The notes under the pieces were generated by a model. It was not told where the DNA came from and ran no database searches. It was given only the letters and a program-made list of their open reading frames with translations. Positions 36,034 through 45,846 of a stretch of DNA of 64,000 nt are shown here, piece after piece. Every line of letters begins with the position of its first letter. Within the stretch, counting starts at the first letter, position 1. A program made the position numbers and the translations under genes. Source of the stretch: an uncultured beta proteobacterium (GTDB taxonomy: Bacteria; Pseudomonadota; Gammaproteobacteria; Burkholderiales; SG8-41); assembly GCA_903893565.1 (NCBI GenBank), contig CAITMU010000037.1:1-64000 (forward strand). Direction: 5' to 3'.

Positions 36034-36249
36034 ATGTCTAAACTATATCCCATCCATCCGTCACATCCTGAGCGTATATGCTGGGGTTGCGAACGCTTTT
36101 GCCCCGCTAATGCATTAAATTGTGGCAATGGGTCTGACCGCTCGCAGCATCCCTACGAGCTATTCGGAGAGGGCTGGGAGAGCTGGGGAATAGATGACCG
36201 TAAAATCATCCCCATCCAAAAAAATATATCAGGAAAGTATCATGAATGA
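36034..36249 (+). CDS. DUF3079-family small Cys-rich protein
   Basis: 71 residues with the family pattern HPSHPERICWGCERFCPANA, then CGNGSDRSQHPYELFGEGW. Four Cys (C17, C20, C24, C32 by rough count) could hold a metal or Fe-S cluster. DUF3079 proteins are short, widespread in proteobacteria and uncharacterised. Its last 8 bp overlap the start of the next gene, a CopD-like membrane protein, so the two are probably co-translated. The overlap hints at a shared role in metal or redox handling; that is inference. Confidence 0.8.
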   Translation: MSKLYPIHPSHPERICWGCERFCPANALNCGNGSDRSQHPYELFGEGWESWGIDDRKIIPIQKNISGKYHE

Positions 36250-36721
36250 ATTAACCCTCGCCAGAGCGCTCCACGTATTAAGCATCGTCATTTGGATAGG
36301 AGGGGTGGGCTTTGTAACCACCGTGTTATTACCCACGTTAAGACACTCTACAAGTGGAGAAGATAAAATAGCTATTTTCAATGAAATTGAAAATCGATTT
36401 TCCTTCATCGCAAAAGTGAGCGTATTGATCGCCGGTCTGAGCGGTTTTTTTATGATTCAAAAATTAAACGCTTGGCACCGATTTGAGGACATTCAATATT
36501 TTTGGATGCATGCTATGGTTTCAATCTGGATCCTTTTTATGATGGCTCTTTTCATCATAGAACCGTTTTTCCTTAATCATGGCCGAATGATTAAAAACCC
36601 TCACATCCAAAGCAATCTACGTAAAACTCAGATCGTTCATGGAATTATTTTAACTTTGAGTTTACTCACCGCATTCGTGTCAGTTCTTGGGGCCCATGGT
36701 TTCATTTTTAAAATAAATTAG
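36242..36721 (+). CDS. CopD-like four-helix membrane protein
   Basis: 159 residues from ATG 36242 (AGGAAAG just upstream). Four hydrophobic helices and conserved His in ARALHVLSIVIWIGGVGFV, WHRFEDIQYFWMHAM and QIVHG. This resembles the CopD/DUF2269 group of possible copper or haem-related membrane proteins. The in-frame extension to 36194 is polar and overlaps the DUF3079 gene, so it is unlikely. Confidence 0.7.
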   Translation: MNELTLARALHVLSIVIWIGGVGFVTTVLLPTLRHSTSGEDKIAIFNEIENRFSFIAKVSVLIAGLSGFFMIQKLNAWHRFEDIQYFWMHAMVSIWILFMMALFIIEPFFLNHGRMIKNPHIQSNLRKTQIVHGIILTLSLLTAFVSVLGAHGFIFKIN

Positions 36722-36849
36722 CATTCTTGGACGGGCCTAATCACTCTTAGTAGGCTTTGCTTAATACGCCGATTAGTTTATTTTTGCTTATTTTCTTATT
36801 TTTCGATTCAATCCAGATTACAATGGATTATTCAAAAGAATAAAAGAAA

Positions 36850-37827
36850 ATGTTAAAAAAAATTGATTCTCTTTTTCTAATAGGCTTCATCATCTTCATT
36901 TCGATGAAGATGAGTTTTGCTGATACTAGCCTACCTAAAAAATCAATACGTCTTGTTGTGCCCGTTGGAATCGGTGGTTTAACGGATGTGATTGCGCGAA
37001 TTATTGCAGACAAAACATTTGAAACATTAAACCAACAAATCATCATTGATAATAGAGCGGGTGCCGGTGGAATTATAGGCAGTGAAATCGTTGCCAAAGC
37101 CCAACCTGATGGCAACACACTTTTAATGGCATTTCCTGCCCATACGATCAACCCCAGTCTATATAAAAAATTACCTTACCATACGATCGAAGACTTTAGT
37201 CCCATCACTATGGCAACTTCGGTAACGGAAATTTTACTAGTCCAACCGACCTCCCCAGTACACAATCTTCAAGACCTTATTAATGCAGCCAAAGAAAACC
37301 CCGGCCAACTCAATTACGGCTCAGTGGGTGTCGGAAGTCTTGCTTACCTAGCTTCCGAGTTACTCGCCTCAATGACTGGCATTCGCGTGACCCATATTGC
37401 CTACAAGTCGGGGCCACAAGCGCAAATAGCATTAGCCTCTGGGGAAATACAATTTTACTTTGGAGTGCCTTTAACCTCTATTGCCACGGTCCGCTCAGGA
37501 CGCCTGCGAGCTATTGCTGTGAGTAGTAAGTCCCGAATTAGCGCTCTTCCACAAGTACCAACAATGATGGAATCGGGATTAACTCATTACGAGGTGATCG
37601 GATGGAACGGGATTCTTGCCCCAGCTAAAATTAAAAGTGCGACGGTTAATCGTCTTCATCTTGCTTTTGTCCAAGCACTAAAATCTCCCGATATTATCGA
37701 GAAACTTTCTGCTCAAGGGGCTGAAAGTATTGGAAACTCTCCCAAAGAATTTGCGCAAATTATTCATTCTGATATTTTGAAATGGTCCTCCTTAATGAAA
37801 GCCTCCAAAATCAGTTACCAGCAATAA
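36850..37827 (+). CDS. Bug-family periplasmic receptor
   Basis: 325 residues. Signal peptide ends near SFA-DTS (residue 25). Bug hallmarks: PVGIGGLTDVIARIIADKT near 36 and DNRAGAGGIIGSEIVAKAQ near 61, and a standard length. No TctA/TctB membrane partner and no MFS gene next to it. It stands alone between the CopD-like gene and a PQQ dehydrogenase. Ligand unknown. Confidence 0.9.
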   Translation: MLKKIDSLFLIGFIIFISMKMSFADTSLPKKSIRLVVPVGIGGLTDVIARIIADKTFETLNQQIIIDNRAGAGGIIGSEIVAKAQPDGNTLLMAFPAHTINPSLYKKLPYHTIEDFSPITMATSVTEILLVQPTSPVHNLQDLINAAKENPGQLNYGSVGVGSLAYLASELLASMTGIRVTHIAYKSGPQAQIALASGEIQFYFGVPLTSIATVRSGRLRAIAVSSKSRISALPQVPTMMESGLTHYEVIGWNGILAPAKIKSATVNRLHLAFVQALKSPDIIEKLSAQGAESIGNSPKEFAQIIHSDILKWSSLMKASKISYQQ

Positions 37828-38321
37828 GTGCGCTCAATTAATGTCCTTAAAACCCAATATCGGGACCAGAGCGTATGGATATATTGATCGATGTAACAAG
37901 TAAATTCATGAACTCCATAAGATAGCTCATCAATTCTAGTCGTTACTTTTCATTGGCAAAATTCGGTGAAGGCATAGGGGTTCTTGGCACAGCCGATTGT
38001 GATTCACTAATCAAGCCGCTAAGAATTTGATCCTCTTAGGTCATGTAGCTGCGTCTCATGGCGGGAGAAGAGTGGAATTTTTTTAACCCTCCCGCTTTGC
38101 CCCCGCCTAAGAGACGGTCCTACGGTCGACGTGGCGTCAGATTGGGATGCATGACATTCAATGATTACCCCTACAAATCGCAATTATTGGGTTTAACTTG
38201 GCATTTAACAGTCATACCGACTGTTGAAAAAAATATAAATACAAAAATATGTCAAATCAATTAAAAAGCGTTAATCTAACAAAACAATACTAAATTTAAT
38301 TAATTTTGGAGGATAGGGTCG
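37828..38321. other. Intergenic region upstream of the PQQ dehydrogenase
   Basis: About 490 bp. A frame at 38058-38264 has no codon-use or homology pattern I recognise and is likely chance. The end is AT-rich and carries the GGAGGA ribosome-binding site of the PQQ dehydrogenase. Nothing else found. Confidence 0.4.
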
Positions 38322-40079
38322 ATGACTTCTCGTTTCAAAAATTCAATCTACACAAGCTTTGCATTACTGGCGCTGAGCTGCTCCTTCGCTTTTGCTCAGT
38401 CAGGCCCCGAGGCTCGCAAACCTCTGACTCCTGTAACAGAACAAATGCTCAAAAATCCGCCAGCCTCGGATTGGTTGCTTTGGAGACGCACGTATGACGC
38501 ATGGGGTTATAGTCCTCTTGACCAAATCAACAAAAAAAATATTAAAAATCTGACGGTTTCTTGGACTTGGGGCTTAACCTCAGGTGCGACGGAAATCACG
38601 CCTATCGTACATGATGGTGTTTTATTCATATTTAATAACTCCGATAAAATTCAGGCCTTAGATGCCACAAATGGCAATCTACTTTGGGAGTACAAACGTG
38701 ACCTACCAAGGGCTTTAGTGGCTGAGGGGGGTAATCCCCTGGCCAAAAGAAGCATGGCGATATTTGCAGACAACCTCATTGTCGCTACCTCAGATGCTCA
38801 CTTAATCGCACTGAATGTGAATACCGGAAAAATAACCTGGGACAGAGCTGTTGCTGACTGGACCAAAGGCTGGCGCTATACCGGAGGGCCGTTAATTGCC
38901 GATGGTAAAATCTTTCAAGGCATGACCGGGTGCGGCAATGCACAACCCGGGGGCTGTTTCATCTCGGCACACAACATCAATGATGGTGCGGAATTATGGC
39001 GATTCCAGTCTATCGCTCAACCGGGTGAGCCAGGAGATGAGACTTGGAATGGTATTCCCCTCAAAAACCGACACGGCGCTTCGGTATGGAACTCCGGCAG
39101 CTACGATGTTGCCTCAAACACCCTATTCTTTGGCGTTGGGCAACCTTATCCTTGGATGGCGCAGATGAATGGACTGCTACCCAAAAAAGACGGCATGCAA
39201 AATAATGGCCTTTATACTGACTCCACTCTTGCCTTGAATCCTCAAACCGGCAAGCTGCGTTGGCACTTTCAACATCTACCCACTGATACTTGGGATCTTG
39301 ATTATGCGTATGAGCGCATGCTAATTGACCTTCCCATCAATGGTGTCAATCGCAAGGTGGTCGTCACGGTAGGTAAATTAGGCATTATTGAAGTGCTTGA
39401 CCGAGAAACAGGTGAGTGGTTATGGCACAAAGAGACCATCTTTCAAAACGTGGTTCAATCGATTGACTCTAAAACCGGTAAAAAAACCATCCATCCAGAG
39501 GCTATGCCACAGATTGGCAAAACCACTGTCAACTGCCCAGCCGATCCAGGCGGAAGGGGTTGGCCAGCCACCTCATATAGTCCAAAAACCCAGATGCTCT
39601 ACCTGCCGATGACGGAGTTTTGCTCTGATACCACTCCCATCCCGGTTGAAGCCGGTCAGCTCTATTTAGGGGGAGGTCGAGCCATCTATGCACGCCGCGC
39701 CATTCCAAACAGTGATGGTAAGGTGGGCAGCGTACGCGCAGTCAGCCTTACCGATCAAAAAGAAGCGTGGAGCTTTAAAACCCGCGCGCCACAAACCGGT
39801 GCTGTATTGTCTACAGGGGGCGGGTTAGTCTTTTCAGGATCTTTGGATCGTTATGTCAGGGCCTTTGACGACCAAACGGGCGCCTTACTGTGGCAGATTC
39901 GCACCAATAATGCCGTCAATTCCTTCCCCATCACTTACTCGGTCAATGGCAAACAATATGTTGCCGTATCGGTGGGCAATGGCTCCAGTCAAGTGACATC
40001 ATTAGCCACCCTAACCCCAGAGATTCGTAATCCCGATGGCAGCTCAACTTTGTGGGTATTTGCACTACCAGAGAACTAA
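38322..40079 (+). CDS. PQQ-dependent dehydrogenase (quinoprotein alcohol-dehydrogenase-like)
   Basis: 585 residues with a signal peptide ending near AFA-QSG. Repeated propeller motifs (DATNGNLLWEY, NVNTGKITWDR, NPQTGKLRWHF) show the eight-bladed quinoprotein fold. The active-site region DTWDLDYAYE has D325, the likely catalytic Asp, and D327 two residues later, the position that marks lanthanide-type enzymes. The Ca-ligand Asn of methanol dehydrogenases (GTGNPAPW) is Gln here (GVGQPYPW, Q274), and the vicinal Cys pair is absent. The substrate is therefore open. Convergent with a dihaem cytochrome c that could take the electrons. No PQQ synthesis gene is in the window. Confidence 0.87.
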   Translation: MTSRFKNSIYTSFALLALSCSFAFAQSGPEARKPLTPVTEQMLKNPPASDWLLWRRTYDAWGYSPLDQINKKNIKNLTVSWTWGLTSGATEITPIVHDGVLFIFNNSDKIQALDATNGNLLWEYKRDLPRALVAEGGNPLAKRSMAIFADNLIVATSDAHLIALNVNTGKITWDRAVADWTKGWRYTGGPLIADGKIFQGMTGCGNAQPGGCFISAHNINDGAELWRFQSIAQPGEPGDETWNGIPLKNRHGASVWNSGSYDVASNTLFFGVGQPYPWMAQMNGLLPKKDGMQNNGLYTDSTLALNPQTGKLRWHFQHLPTDTWDLDYAYERMLIDLPINGVNRKVVVTVGKLGIIEVLDRETGEWLWHKETIFQNVVQSIDSKTGKKTIHPEAMPQIGKTTVNCPADPGGRGWPATSYSPKTQMLYLPMTEFCSDTTPIPVEAGQLYLGGGRAIYARRAIPNSDGKVGSVRAVSLTDQKEAWSFKTRAPQTGAVLSTGGGLVFSGSLDRYVRAFDDQTGALLWQIRTNNAVNSFPITYSVNGKQYVAVSVGNGSSQVTSLATLTPEIRNPDGSSTLWVFALPEN

Positions 40080-40083
40080 ACGT

Positions 40084-40986
40084 TCAGTCTTGCTCTAGAC
40101 TCAAACCCTGCTGTGCCGATAATTGGGACGGCAGGGCCACAGAGCCTGCTTCATAGCCATTGGATTGCAACAAAAAAGCCACCAAATCTGCGTAGACTTT
40201 ATCACTAAATACGCCTGGGCGATCTGGGGGCATTTTGTTTTTCATATAAGCAGATAAATTAGCCACACTGCCCTTTTCCCAATGCTGTTTAAAATAGCTC
40301 CCTTTGAGCGGTGCCCCCCCAAATTCACCATTATCTAAGTTTGAGCCGTGACAGTCTTTACAATTGTGATCGTAAACCTCACGCCCCTCCTGAACTTGCT
40401 GAGTAGTGAAGCTAACGGGCCTTAGCTTAATGACAACTGGGTTAGTCACTGCCTGCACTTTCAAATCTACCGCCAACAAACGTTGACGCAGCGCATAGGT
40501 CGATTGAGGAGTCGGTTTTTCTTCGCGTATCGGATGGATCTCTTGCGCCTTAAAGAACTCGAACTTCTCGGGTTGAGAGGGTTGATTACCCCAAGCGATG
40601 CTCACATAATTTAAAATAGACGCAATACTTTCATCATCCAAGGAGGCCCAACTAGGCATAGCCCCAGCATAATTAACGCCTTTAACTGTCATAGCCCCTT
40701 CGATACCACCGAGGACGACGCGAATCAAATAATCACGACCCTTTTCTCGGGATAACCAATCAGTCACATTCCCGACTAGCGGAGGGAAAACACTAGGAAC
40801 CCCTATACCGGTGGGCTGATGACAAGCGCCACAGTAGGTATTAAAAAGCAATTGCCCCCTTGGCGCTGCAGGGGCAATCCCCTCTGCGAAAGAAGCCTGC
40901 ATTGACATAGAGAAATTCAAGCAAAGAACCACCAACGCTCCAAAATACCAAGGCATAATTTTATGTTTTCTATAAGGATTAAGCAT
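40084..40986 (-). CDS. Dihaem c-type cytochrome
   Basis: 300 residues with an N-terminal signal segment and two haem sites: C52-C55-H56 (CGACHQPTG) and C209-C212-H213 (CKDCHGSN). Likely axial Met are M110 (AGAMPSW) and one in KNKMPPDRPG. Two class-I domains separated by a linker of about 60 residues. Start uncertain: ORF start 40986 or Met at 40956. Its stop is only 4 bp from the PQQ dehydrogenase stop on the opposite strand; such cytochromes often receive electrons from quinoproteins. Confidence 0.88.
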   Translation of the reverse strand: MLNPYRKHKIMPWYFGALVVLCLNFSMSMQASFAEGIAPAAPRGQLLFNTYCGACHQPTGIGVPSVFPPLVGNVTDWLSREKGRDYLIRVVLGGIEGAMTVKGVNYAGAMPSWASLDDESIASILNYVSIAWGNQPSQPEKFEFFKAQEIHPIREEKPTPQSTYALRQRLLAVDLKVQAVTNPVVIKLRPVSFTTQQVQEGREVYDHNCKDCHGSNLDNGEFGGAPLKGSYFKQHWEKGSVANLSAYMKNKMPPDRPGVFSDKVYADLVAFLLQSNGYEAGSVALPSQLSAQQGLSLEQD

Positions 40987-41710
40987 CTATAAACTATATA
41001 AAAAATTATGATAAAAAAACTATCTTGCTAAAAAAATACGGTTATTTGAATTGCTTAACTTTCATCGATTCCATGGCAATCAACGGCTCACTTTAACCCT
41101 TTTCATTCAAACTGCACAATGAAAAAATAAAGCAAAGCGTAAAGCGAAACCACAAAAGCTCACTTAACGGATATCAAAAACCCTACCCCGAACCATCCCT
41201 ATCCTTTAGAAAAATAAGATAAAAACTCAGGATGTAGTCCGAAACACGGGCTTCCCGAAAATGCCTTCGTTACAGGGATTTTTCTGACATGCGGATTAAA
41301 AGACAATCACTCAATCGATCTCGGGACAAGAGGACCTAGAATTGTTATGAAGGATATCAAAATACATTCAAGATACGTTGTGTTTATTCACTTTTTATAA
41401 TTAAACGCTATTATTTGGCATAAAGAGAGATTGAAAAAACCGCATTGAATCCGATATCGTCACCCTAAAAAGCCAATTCAATCAGATATCCCAAAATCAA
41501 TTTACAGAAAAAAAGTTGCATTATCTTGCAGTTTTTATCTGCGCTTAAATCAATCTGATTTTCATACTGTCAATTAGCTTAATTGCCCAAATTAATAATT
41601 GAAGTTAGTTAATAGGTTAAAATTCTTAATTGTTATATCTAATGCTTAAAAAACTATTAACACTTAATCAGTCGTTACCTTTACCCTACTTTTTTATTCT
41701 CATCACGCGG
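40987..41710. other. Intergenic region, AT-rich
   Basis: About 720 bp of AT-rich sequence between the start of the cytochrome gene and the end of the esterase gene. I found no open frame of note, no RNA gene and no clear repeat. Confidence 0.4.
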
Positions 41711-43069
41711 CTACGGATTTACCGCTATCGGTTTATCCAACCGAATCTGTAGAAATTCGGTGTTATCCGAACTCATGTTGCGTCCACCTGAGCCTGGATA
41801 GTTGTTGTCGTTGATTACTAGTAGCGTCGTAGAATTCAAAATGAGCACGCTTTCAATGGTGACAAAAGGGAATGTGAAAATGGTTTTGCCGTCACCGTTC
41901 AGATCATGCGGGTCATGAATGTTCATTAAATTAACCAACTCTGTTTTTTTAACAAATCCACCGCTTTCTACATTAGAAATGTCGACTATAAATATTTTCT
42001 TGAATGGCGTATCGTTATCAGTTGCGGTGGCACCGTTGCGCTCAATTACTAGAAACTGGTGATCATTGATTGCTGTCATGTCTCCGATGTTAGTGCCTGC
42101 GAAATCCAGCTTATACAGCCATTGATTCCGCGTGTAACCGCCCGACGTTATATCAAACTCACCGATCCGCAGAATCTTGTTTACTGAGCCATCTATCGCG
42201 TTGTCACCATCTACCGTACCTTCCAATAAAGGGTAAAGCTTAGTCCCTGCAGGATTGATTGCCATACCTTCAAAGCCTAGAGAGCGACCAAGGTTTGGTC
42301 TTTCACTGCCAAGGTAGGGGTTTTGTGGCGAGCGAACCTCGGCACCATTTGCGGTCGAACCTAGCGGCACGAGGTTTGGCATTTTAACTTCCGCGCTTAG
42401 AATTCGACCGCTAGAGTCAGTTTCTACCAGGAATGGTCCAAACTCCTCTCCAAACCAAAAGTGCCCACGACTGTCCTTACGTACTGATTCGATGTCTAAG
42501 TCGGCACCAGTCAATAATCGTCCGGACTGAATCAGAGGGTCGACTGGAATATCATGGCTGCCGTTAGGATAAAAAGTCATTCCTGCAACGACCTCGAAAC
42601 CGAGTTTGTGGTTGGGATCGTGCAAGCTAATGAAGCTATCACGGTTAAACGTTGGAAGTATAATGCCCGTTTGAAAATCAACTGGACTAACAGTGCCGCT
42701 ACCGATCACTTCGACACCATTCCATGTCTTAAAGTTAGGATGTACAGCGTAGATGCGTAACAGTGCATCTGCTGAATTGATTTTCGAGCCGAAACCGTTA
42801 TCAGGCATGACATAAAAAGTACTGGCTTCAGGTCCGTAGAGCACGGCAGAAATACCCTGCACAGGCTGCTTATTAACAAGCGGAAGCACATTACCACCTG
42901 CGCCAGCTCCAGCGAACTGTCCGGAGGTTGGACCTTCCGCAAATGTATTGGCTGGCATCATTGCAAATCCAACTAACTCAGCTGAGGAGGCCGGTTTAGA
43001 TAAAACTGCAGAGCTTAATAAGATTGCTAATATCACAGAGGGTTTCTTGCAACAATTCACGAGTTTCAT
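41711..43069 (-). CDS. Secreted phytase-like esterase (esterase-like activity of phytase family)
   Basis: 452 residues. Signal peptide at the start (MKLVNCCKKPSVILAILLSS) ending near SSA-ELV; AAAGGAG lies 9 bp before ATG. Propeller-like motifs GISAVLYGPEASTFYVMPDN, FWFGEEFGPF, GFEGMAINPAGTKLYPLLEG and INDHQFLVIERN match the phytase-like esterase domain (PF13449 type). Probably periplasmic or exported. Its substrate in this family is uncertain, with phytase/phosphodiesterase-like activity only inferred. Transcribed alone. Confidence 0.8.
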   Translation of the reverse strand: MKLVNCCKKPSVILAILLSSAVLSKPASSAELVGFAMMPANTFAEGPTSGQFAGAGAGGNVLPLVNKQPVQGISAVLYGPEASTFYVMPDNGFGSKINSADALLRIYAVHPNFKTWNGVEVIGSGTVSPVDFQTGIILPTFNRDSFISLHDPNHKLGFEVVAGMTFYPNGSHDIPVDPLIQSGRLLTGADLDIESVRKDSRGHFWFGEEFGPFLVETDSSGRILSAEVKMPNLVPLGSTANGAEVRSPQNPYLGSERPNLGRSLGFEGMAINPAGTKLYPLLEGTVDGDNAIDGSVNKILRIGEFDITSGGYTRNQWLYKLDFAGTNIGDMTAINDHQFLVIERNGATATDNDTPFKKIFIVDISNVESGGFVKKTELVNLMNIHDPHDLNGDGKTIFTFPFVTIESVLILNSTTLLVINDNNYPGSGGRNMSSDNTEFLQIRLDKPIAVNP

Positions 43070-43388
43070 GGTCAGCCACTCCTTTTGGCGATGGTTTTTT
43101 TATGAGCTTTGGTGATTCTCAAAAGGTCAGGGTCAAACTTTTTAAAATCTTGAGTTTCACTTTATTCCACGACCATTACCTGGTGATGACAAGACATATT
43201 TCTAAGCACACTCCAATATAAATTATCTACTCTTTACCATTCAGAAACTCCGATTAGTTTATAACCGAACGATAGCTCCTTCATAATTTGCGATAAAATT
43301 CAATCTACGCCAAAAATGTGAAATACTTTACAACGACCATAAGATAGATCGATGTCGTTTGCAGCCTAGACTCTTCAAAGGATTATGC
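43070..43388. other. Intergenic region between divergent esterase and hydrolase genes
   Basis: About 320 bp carrying both upstream regions. Ribosome-binding sites for the flanking genes are seen (AAAGGAG on the minus strand, AAAGG on the plus strand). No gene. Confidence 0.4.
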
Positions 43389-44231
43389 ATGCCATACAAA
43401 GACATACGCAACACCCGTATCCATTACGAAATCGTTGGCAGCAGCGGTGACTGGGTCGCACTCACCCCTGGTGGGCGACTCGGCCTCGACCATGTGCGAG
43501 GTATCGCCAATCAGCTAGCCGCGGGGGGCTACCGCGTGCTTATTCACGACCGGCGCAATTGTGGAGATGCCGACGTTTTACTTGGGGGCGACCAACCCGA
43601 ACACGAAATATGGACGGACGACTTACACGAACTACTCAAAGAATTAAATGCGCTGCCTATCATCATTGGCGGACGCTCTTCTGGTTGCCGTCTATCATTA
43701 ATCTTTGCGCTGAAATATCCTACTGATGTGCGAGCCTTATTGCTCTGGCGGATCACTGGGGGCACCTATGCCGCAGAAAAATTGGCCTATAAGTATTACG
43801 GGGAATATAGCTTAGCAGCCGCCGAAGGCGGTATGGCTGCAGTGTGCGCGACACCTCAGTTCGCTGAATGCATCAAAGCTCGCCCTGAAAACCGCCAAAA
43901 ACTACTCGATACGAACCCTCAACAATTCATCGAGTCCATGAATCACTGGAGCAGTTATTTTCAGCGCGATGCTGAAAAACCTGTGATCGGTGCTAGCGAA
44001 GAGCAATTACGTTCCATTCAGATTCCTGCTTGCATTGTGCCTGGTAACGACAAAATTCACTCTCGTGCAGTCGGCACACACCTCAGTACATTGCTACCCC
44101 ATTGTGAGCTTCATACTCTCTTCACCAAAGACTATGACGTCGATATGAGTCCCAACGCGGAATGGGTTGCCAAAAACGAAACCCTCGCCACACTATTCAT
44201 GCGATTTTTGCAAAAAGTCTTACCACGCTAG
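43389..44231 (+). CDS. Alpha/beta-hydrolase fold protein
   Basis: 280 residues from ATG 43389 (AAAGG at about 43377). Oxyanion-hole region LTPGGRLGLDHVRG, and a nucleophile elbow GGRSSGCRLSL with Ser at the centre. The C-terminal part has LFTKDYDVDMSPNAEWV, where a catalytic His would be expected, but I see none, so the enzyme may be inactive or use another residue. Monocistronic, convergent with a Bug receptor gene. Substrate unknown. Confidence 0.8.
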   Translation: MPYKDIRNTRIHYEIVGSSGDWVALTPGGRLGLDHVRGIANQLAAGGYRVLIHDRRNCGDADVLLGGDQPEHEIWTDDLHELLKELNALPIIIGGRSSGCRLSLIFALKYPTDVRALLLWRITGGTYAAEKLAYKYYGEYSLAAAEGGMAAVCATPQFAECIKARPENRQKLLDTNPQQFIESMNHWSSYFQRDAEKPVIGASEEQLRSIQIPACIVPGNDKIHSRAVGTHLSTLLPHCELHTLFTKDYDVDMSPNAEWVAKNETLATLFMRFLQKVLPR

Positions 44232-44286
44232 CAACCAATTTTTAGGCTTTAATCGGAAAACGGTGTGGGTGCCTCTTTGCGCTAGT

Positions 44287-45336
44287 TTAGTCTCCTGCCT
44301 TAATATCTTGCTCACGAATAATCTTCCCCCAACGGGCCATCTCAGTGATTAAAAACTGTTGCAGCTCGTCGGGACTGCTAGCGACAATATCCATTCCCAA
44401 CTGATCACCCAGTTGATTGCGCACATCAGGTTGACCAAAAAGATTGACCAGTGCGCGATGAAATTTATCACGCACTAAGGTCGGTATTCCAGAAGGGCCA
44501 TACACCGCACCCCACGCCAGCACCGAGAATCCTTTAAAACCTTGTTCATCCAACGAGGCAACCTCTGGCAGAACCCGTGAACGAACCGCTCCCGTCAATG
44601 CCAAGGCACGAAGCTTACCCGACTTAACTAACGGAGAAAGGATCTGTACGGAGGCGATACCAAGATCGATCTGACTACCCAGTACATCGGTAATCATGGG
44701 GCCACCGCCTTTATAAGGCACGTGGACCAATCGAAAATTACCAGAACTTTGCAACAAACTCATCGCCAACTGACCAAGACTGCCGTTACCAATTGATCCA
44801 TAGGTCAGGGTTTTAGGCTTAGCACGCGCCGCTTGCATGACGTCATTGAAATTTTGATAGGGACGAGACACAGGGGTGACTACCACTGAAGGGGCTGTGC
44901 CAATTAACATGATGGGCGAAAAGTCACGCACCGTGTCATAGGGAAGATTAGGAATCAAGGCCGGATTGGTCGCCTGCGTATTAAAGGTCAAAGCGAAGGT
45001 GTACCCATCCGCTGGTGCCTTGGCCAGTAACGCCATACCAATGGACCCAGAAGCACCGGGTCGGTTATCAACGATGAATACTTGCCCTAACTGCGCGGGC
45101 AGACGCGCACTTAAAAGGCGGGCCAGAGGATCCACGGCACCTCCCGGTGGAAAGGGCACAATCAATCTAACTGGTTTTTTGGGCCAGGCCTCCACACTGG
45201 CTGCCTGACAAGAAAACGTAACGCTCGAACCGATGAAAACGAGTGTAACGATCCAAAGGTAGAACACACGCATTAGCGATATTGACAAATTCCGACCCCA
45301 CAATAAAAGAAAAACCTTTGCGCAAATTCGCAACAT
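44287..45336 (-). CDS. Bug-family periplasmic receptor
   Basis: Bug hallmarks: IVPFPPGGAVDPLARLLSAR and VDNRPGASGSIGMALLAKAP. The start is unsure. ATG 45336 has an AGGATAACAAGG-like site but gives a long leader. ATG 45273 gives a better signal peptide (MRVFYLWIVTLVFIG) but has no visible Shine-Dalgarno. The further upstream extension to 45450 is unlikely. No TctA/TctB partner; downstream neighbour is convergent. Ligand unknown. Confidence 0.85.
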   Translation of the reverse strand: MLRICAKVFLLLWGRNLSISLMRVFYLWIVTLVFIGSSVTFSCQAASVEAWPKKPVRLIVPFPPGGAVDPLARLLSARLPAQLGQVFIVDNRPGASGSIGMALLAKAPADGYTFALTFNTQATNPALIPNLPYDTVRDFSPIMLIGTAPSVVVTPVSRPYQNFNDVMQAARAKPKTLTYGSIGNGSLGQLAMSLLQSSGNFRLVHVPYKGGGPMITDVLGSQIDLGIASVQILSPLVKSGKLRALALTGAVRSRVLPEVASLDEQGFKGFSVLAWGAVYGPSGIPTLVRDKFHRALVNLFGQPDVRNQLGDQLGMDIVASSPDELQQFLITEMARWGKIIREQDIKAGD

Positions 45337-45846
45337 CCTTGTTATCCTATCATGACATTTTTTTTGAGCCAAGATACTCGCTTCTATTGACTTTCGGCTA
45401 CGAATAAGACGATAACTGGTGAATGGGGCATAGTCATTAGAGCCAAACACCTCTAGCCATTGTCCCGATTGCAGGGTAAAACTTAAGGCTTTGGGATGCC
45501 TCGAGTATTGGCAATGCTTTGGCTTTAGTGGTTATGAATGTGTAGCGGGAGCCTTCAATACACACCCATTAGCACTCTTTGAAAAATAAATCCCATCAAT
45601 ATGGGAGGCCACCCCGTTATGATCACCTTAACGCCATTAAAGTTCTAGAAAGACGACTCGTACGAATAATGATTCGTTTCAAAGCATCGTAGCCAATGAA
45701 ATACGGGCCATGGGAGTTTTTCTCATGCTCCATCATGAAGGTATGAGCATTAACCCTTGCGTAGCCATTGACTGAGCCTCGCAAGAGGCTTGCTACTTTA
45801 ATGCCATTTACTTTAGAAGCGTGTTGGTTTCGGTCGATTCAAAGTA
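45337..45846. other. Intergenic region between Bug receptor and atzH-like genes
   Basis: About 510 bp with no supported gene. A hairpin at 45775-45790 (AGCCTC, GCAA loop, GAGGCT) lies 57 bp past the atzH-like stop on the minus strand and may end that transcript. The rest has only short frames with stops. Confidence 0.35.

Noticed and set aside
38058..38264. Plus-strand 68-codon frame before the PQQ dehydrogenase
   Set aside because: No family pattern or ribosome-binding site; the composition changes along it.
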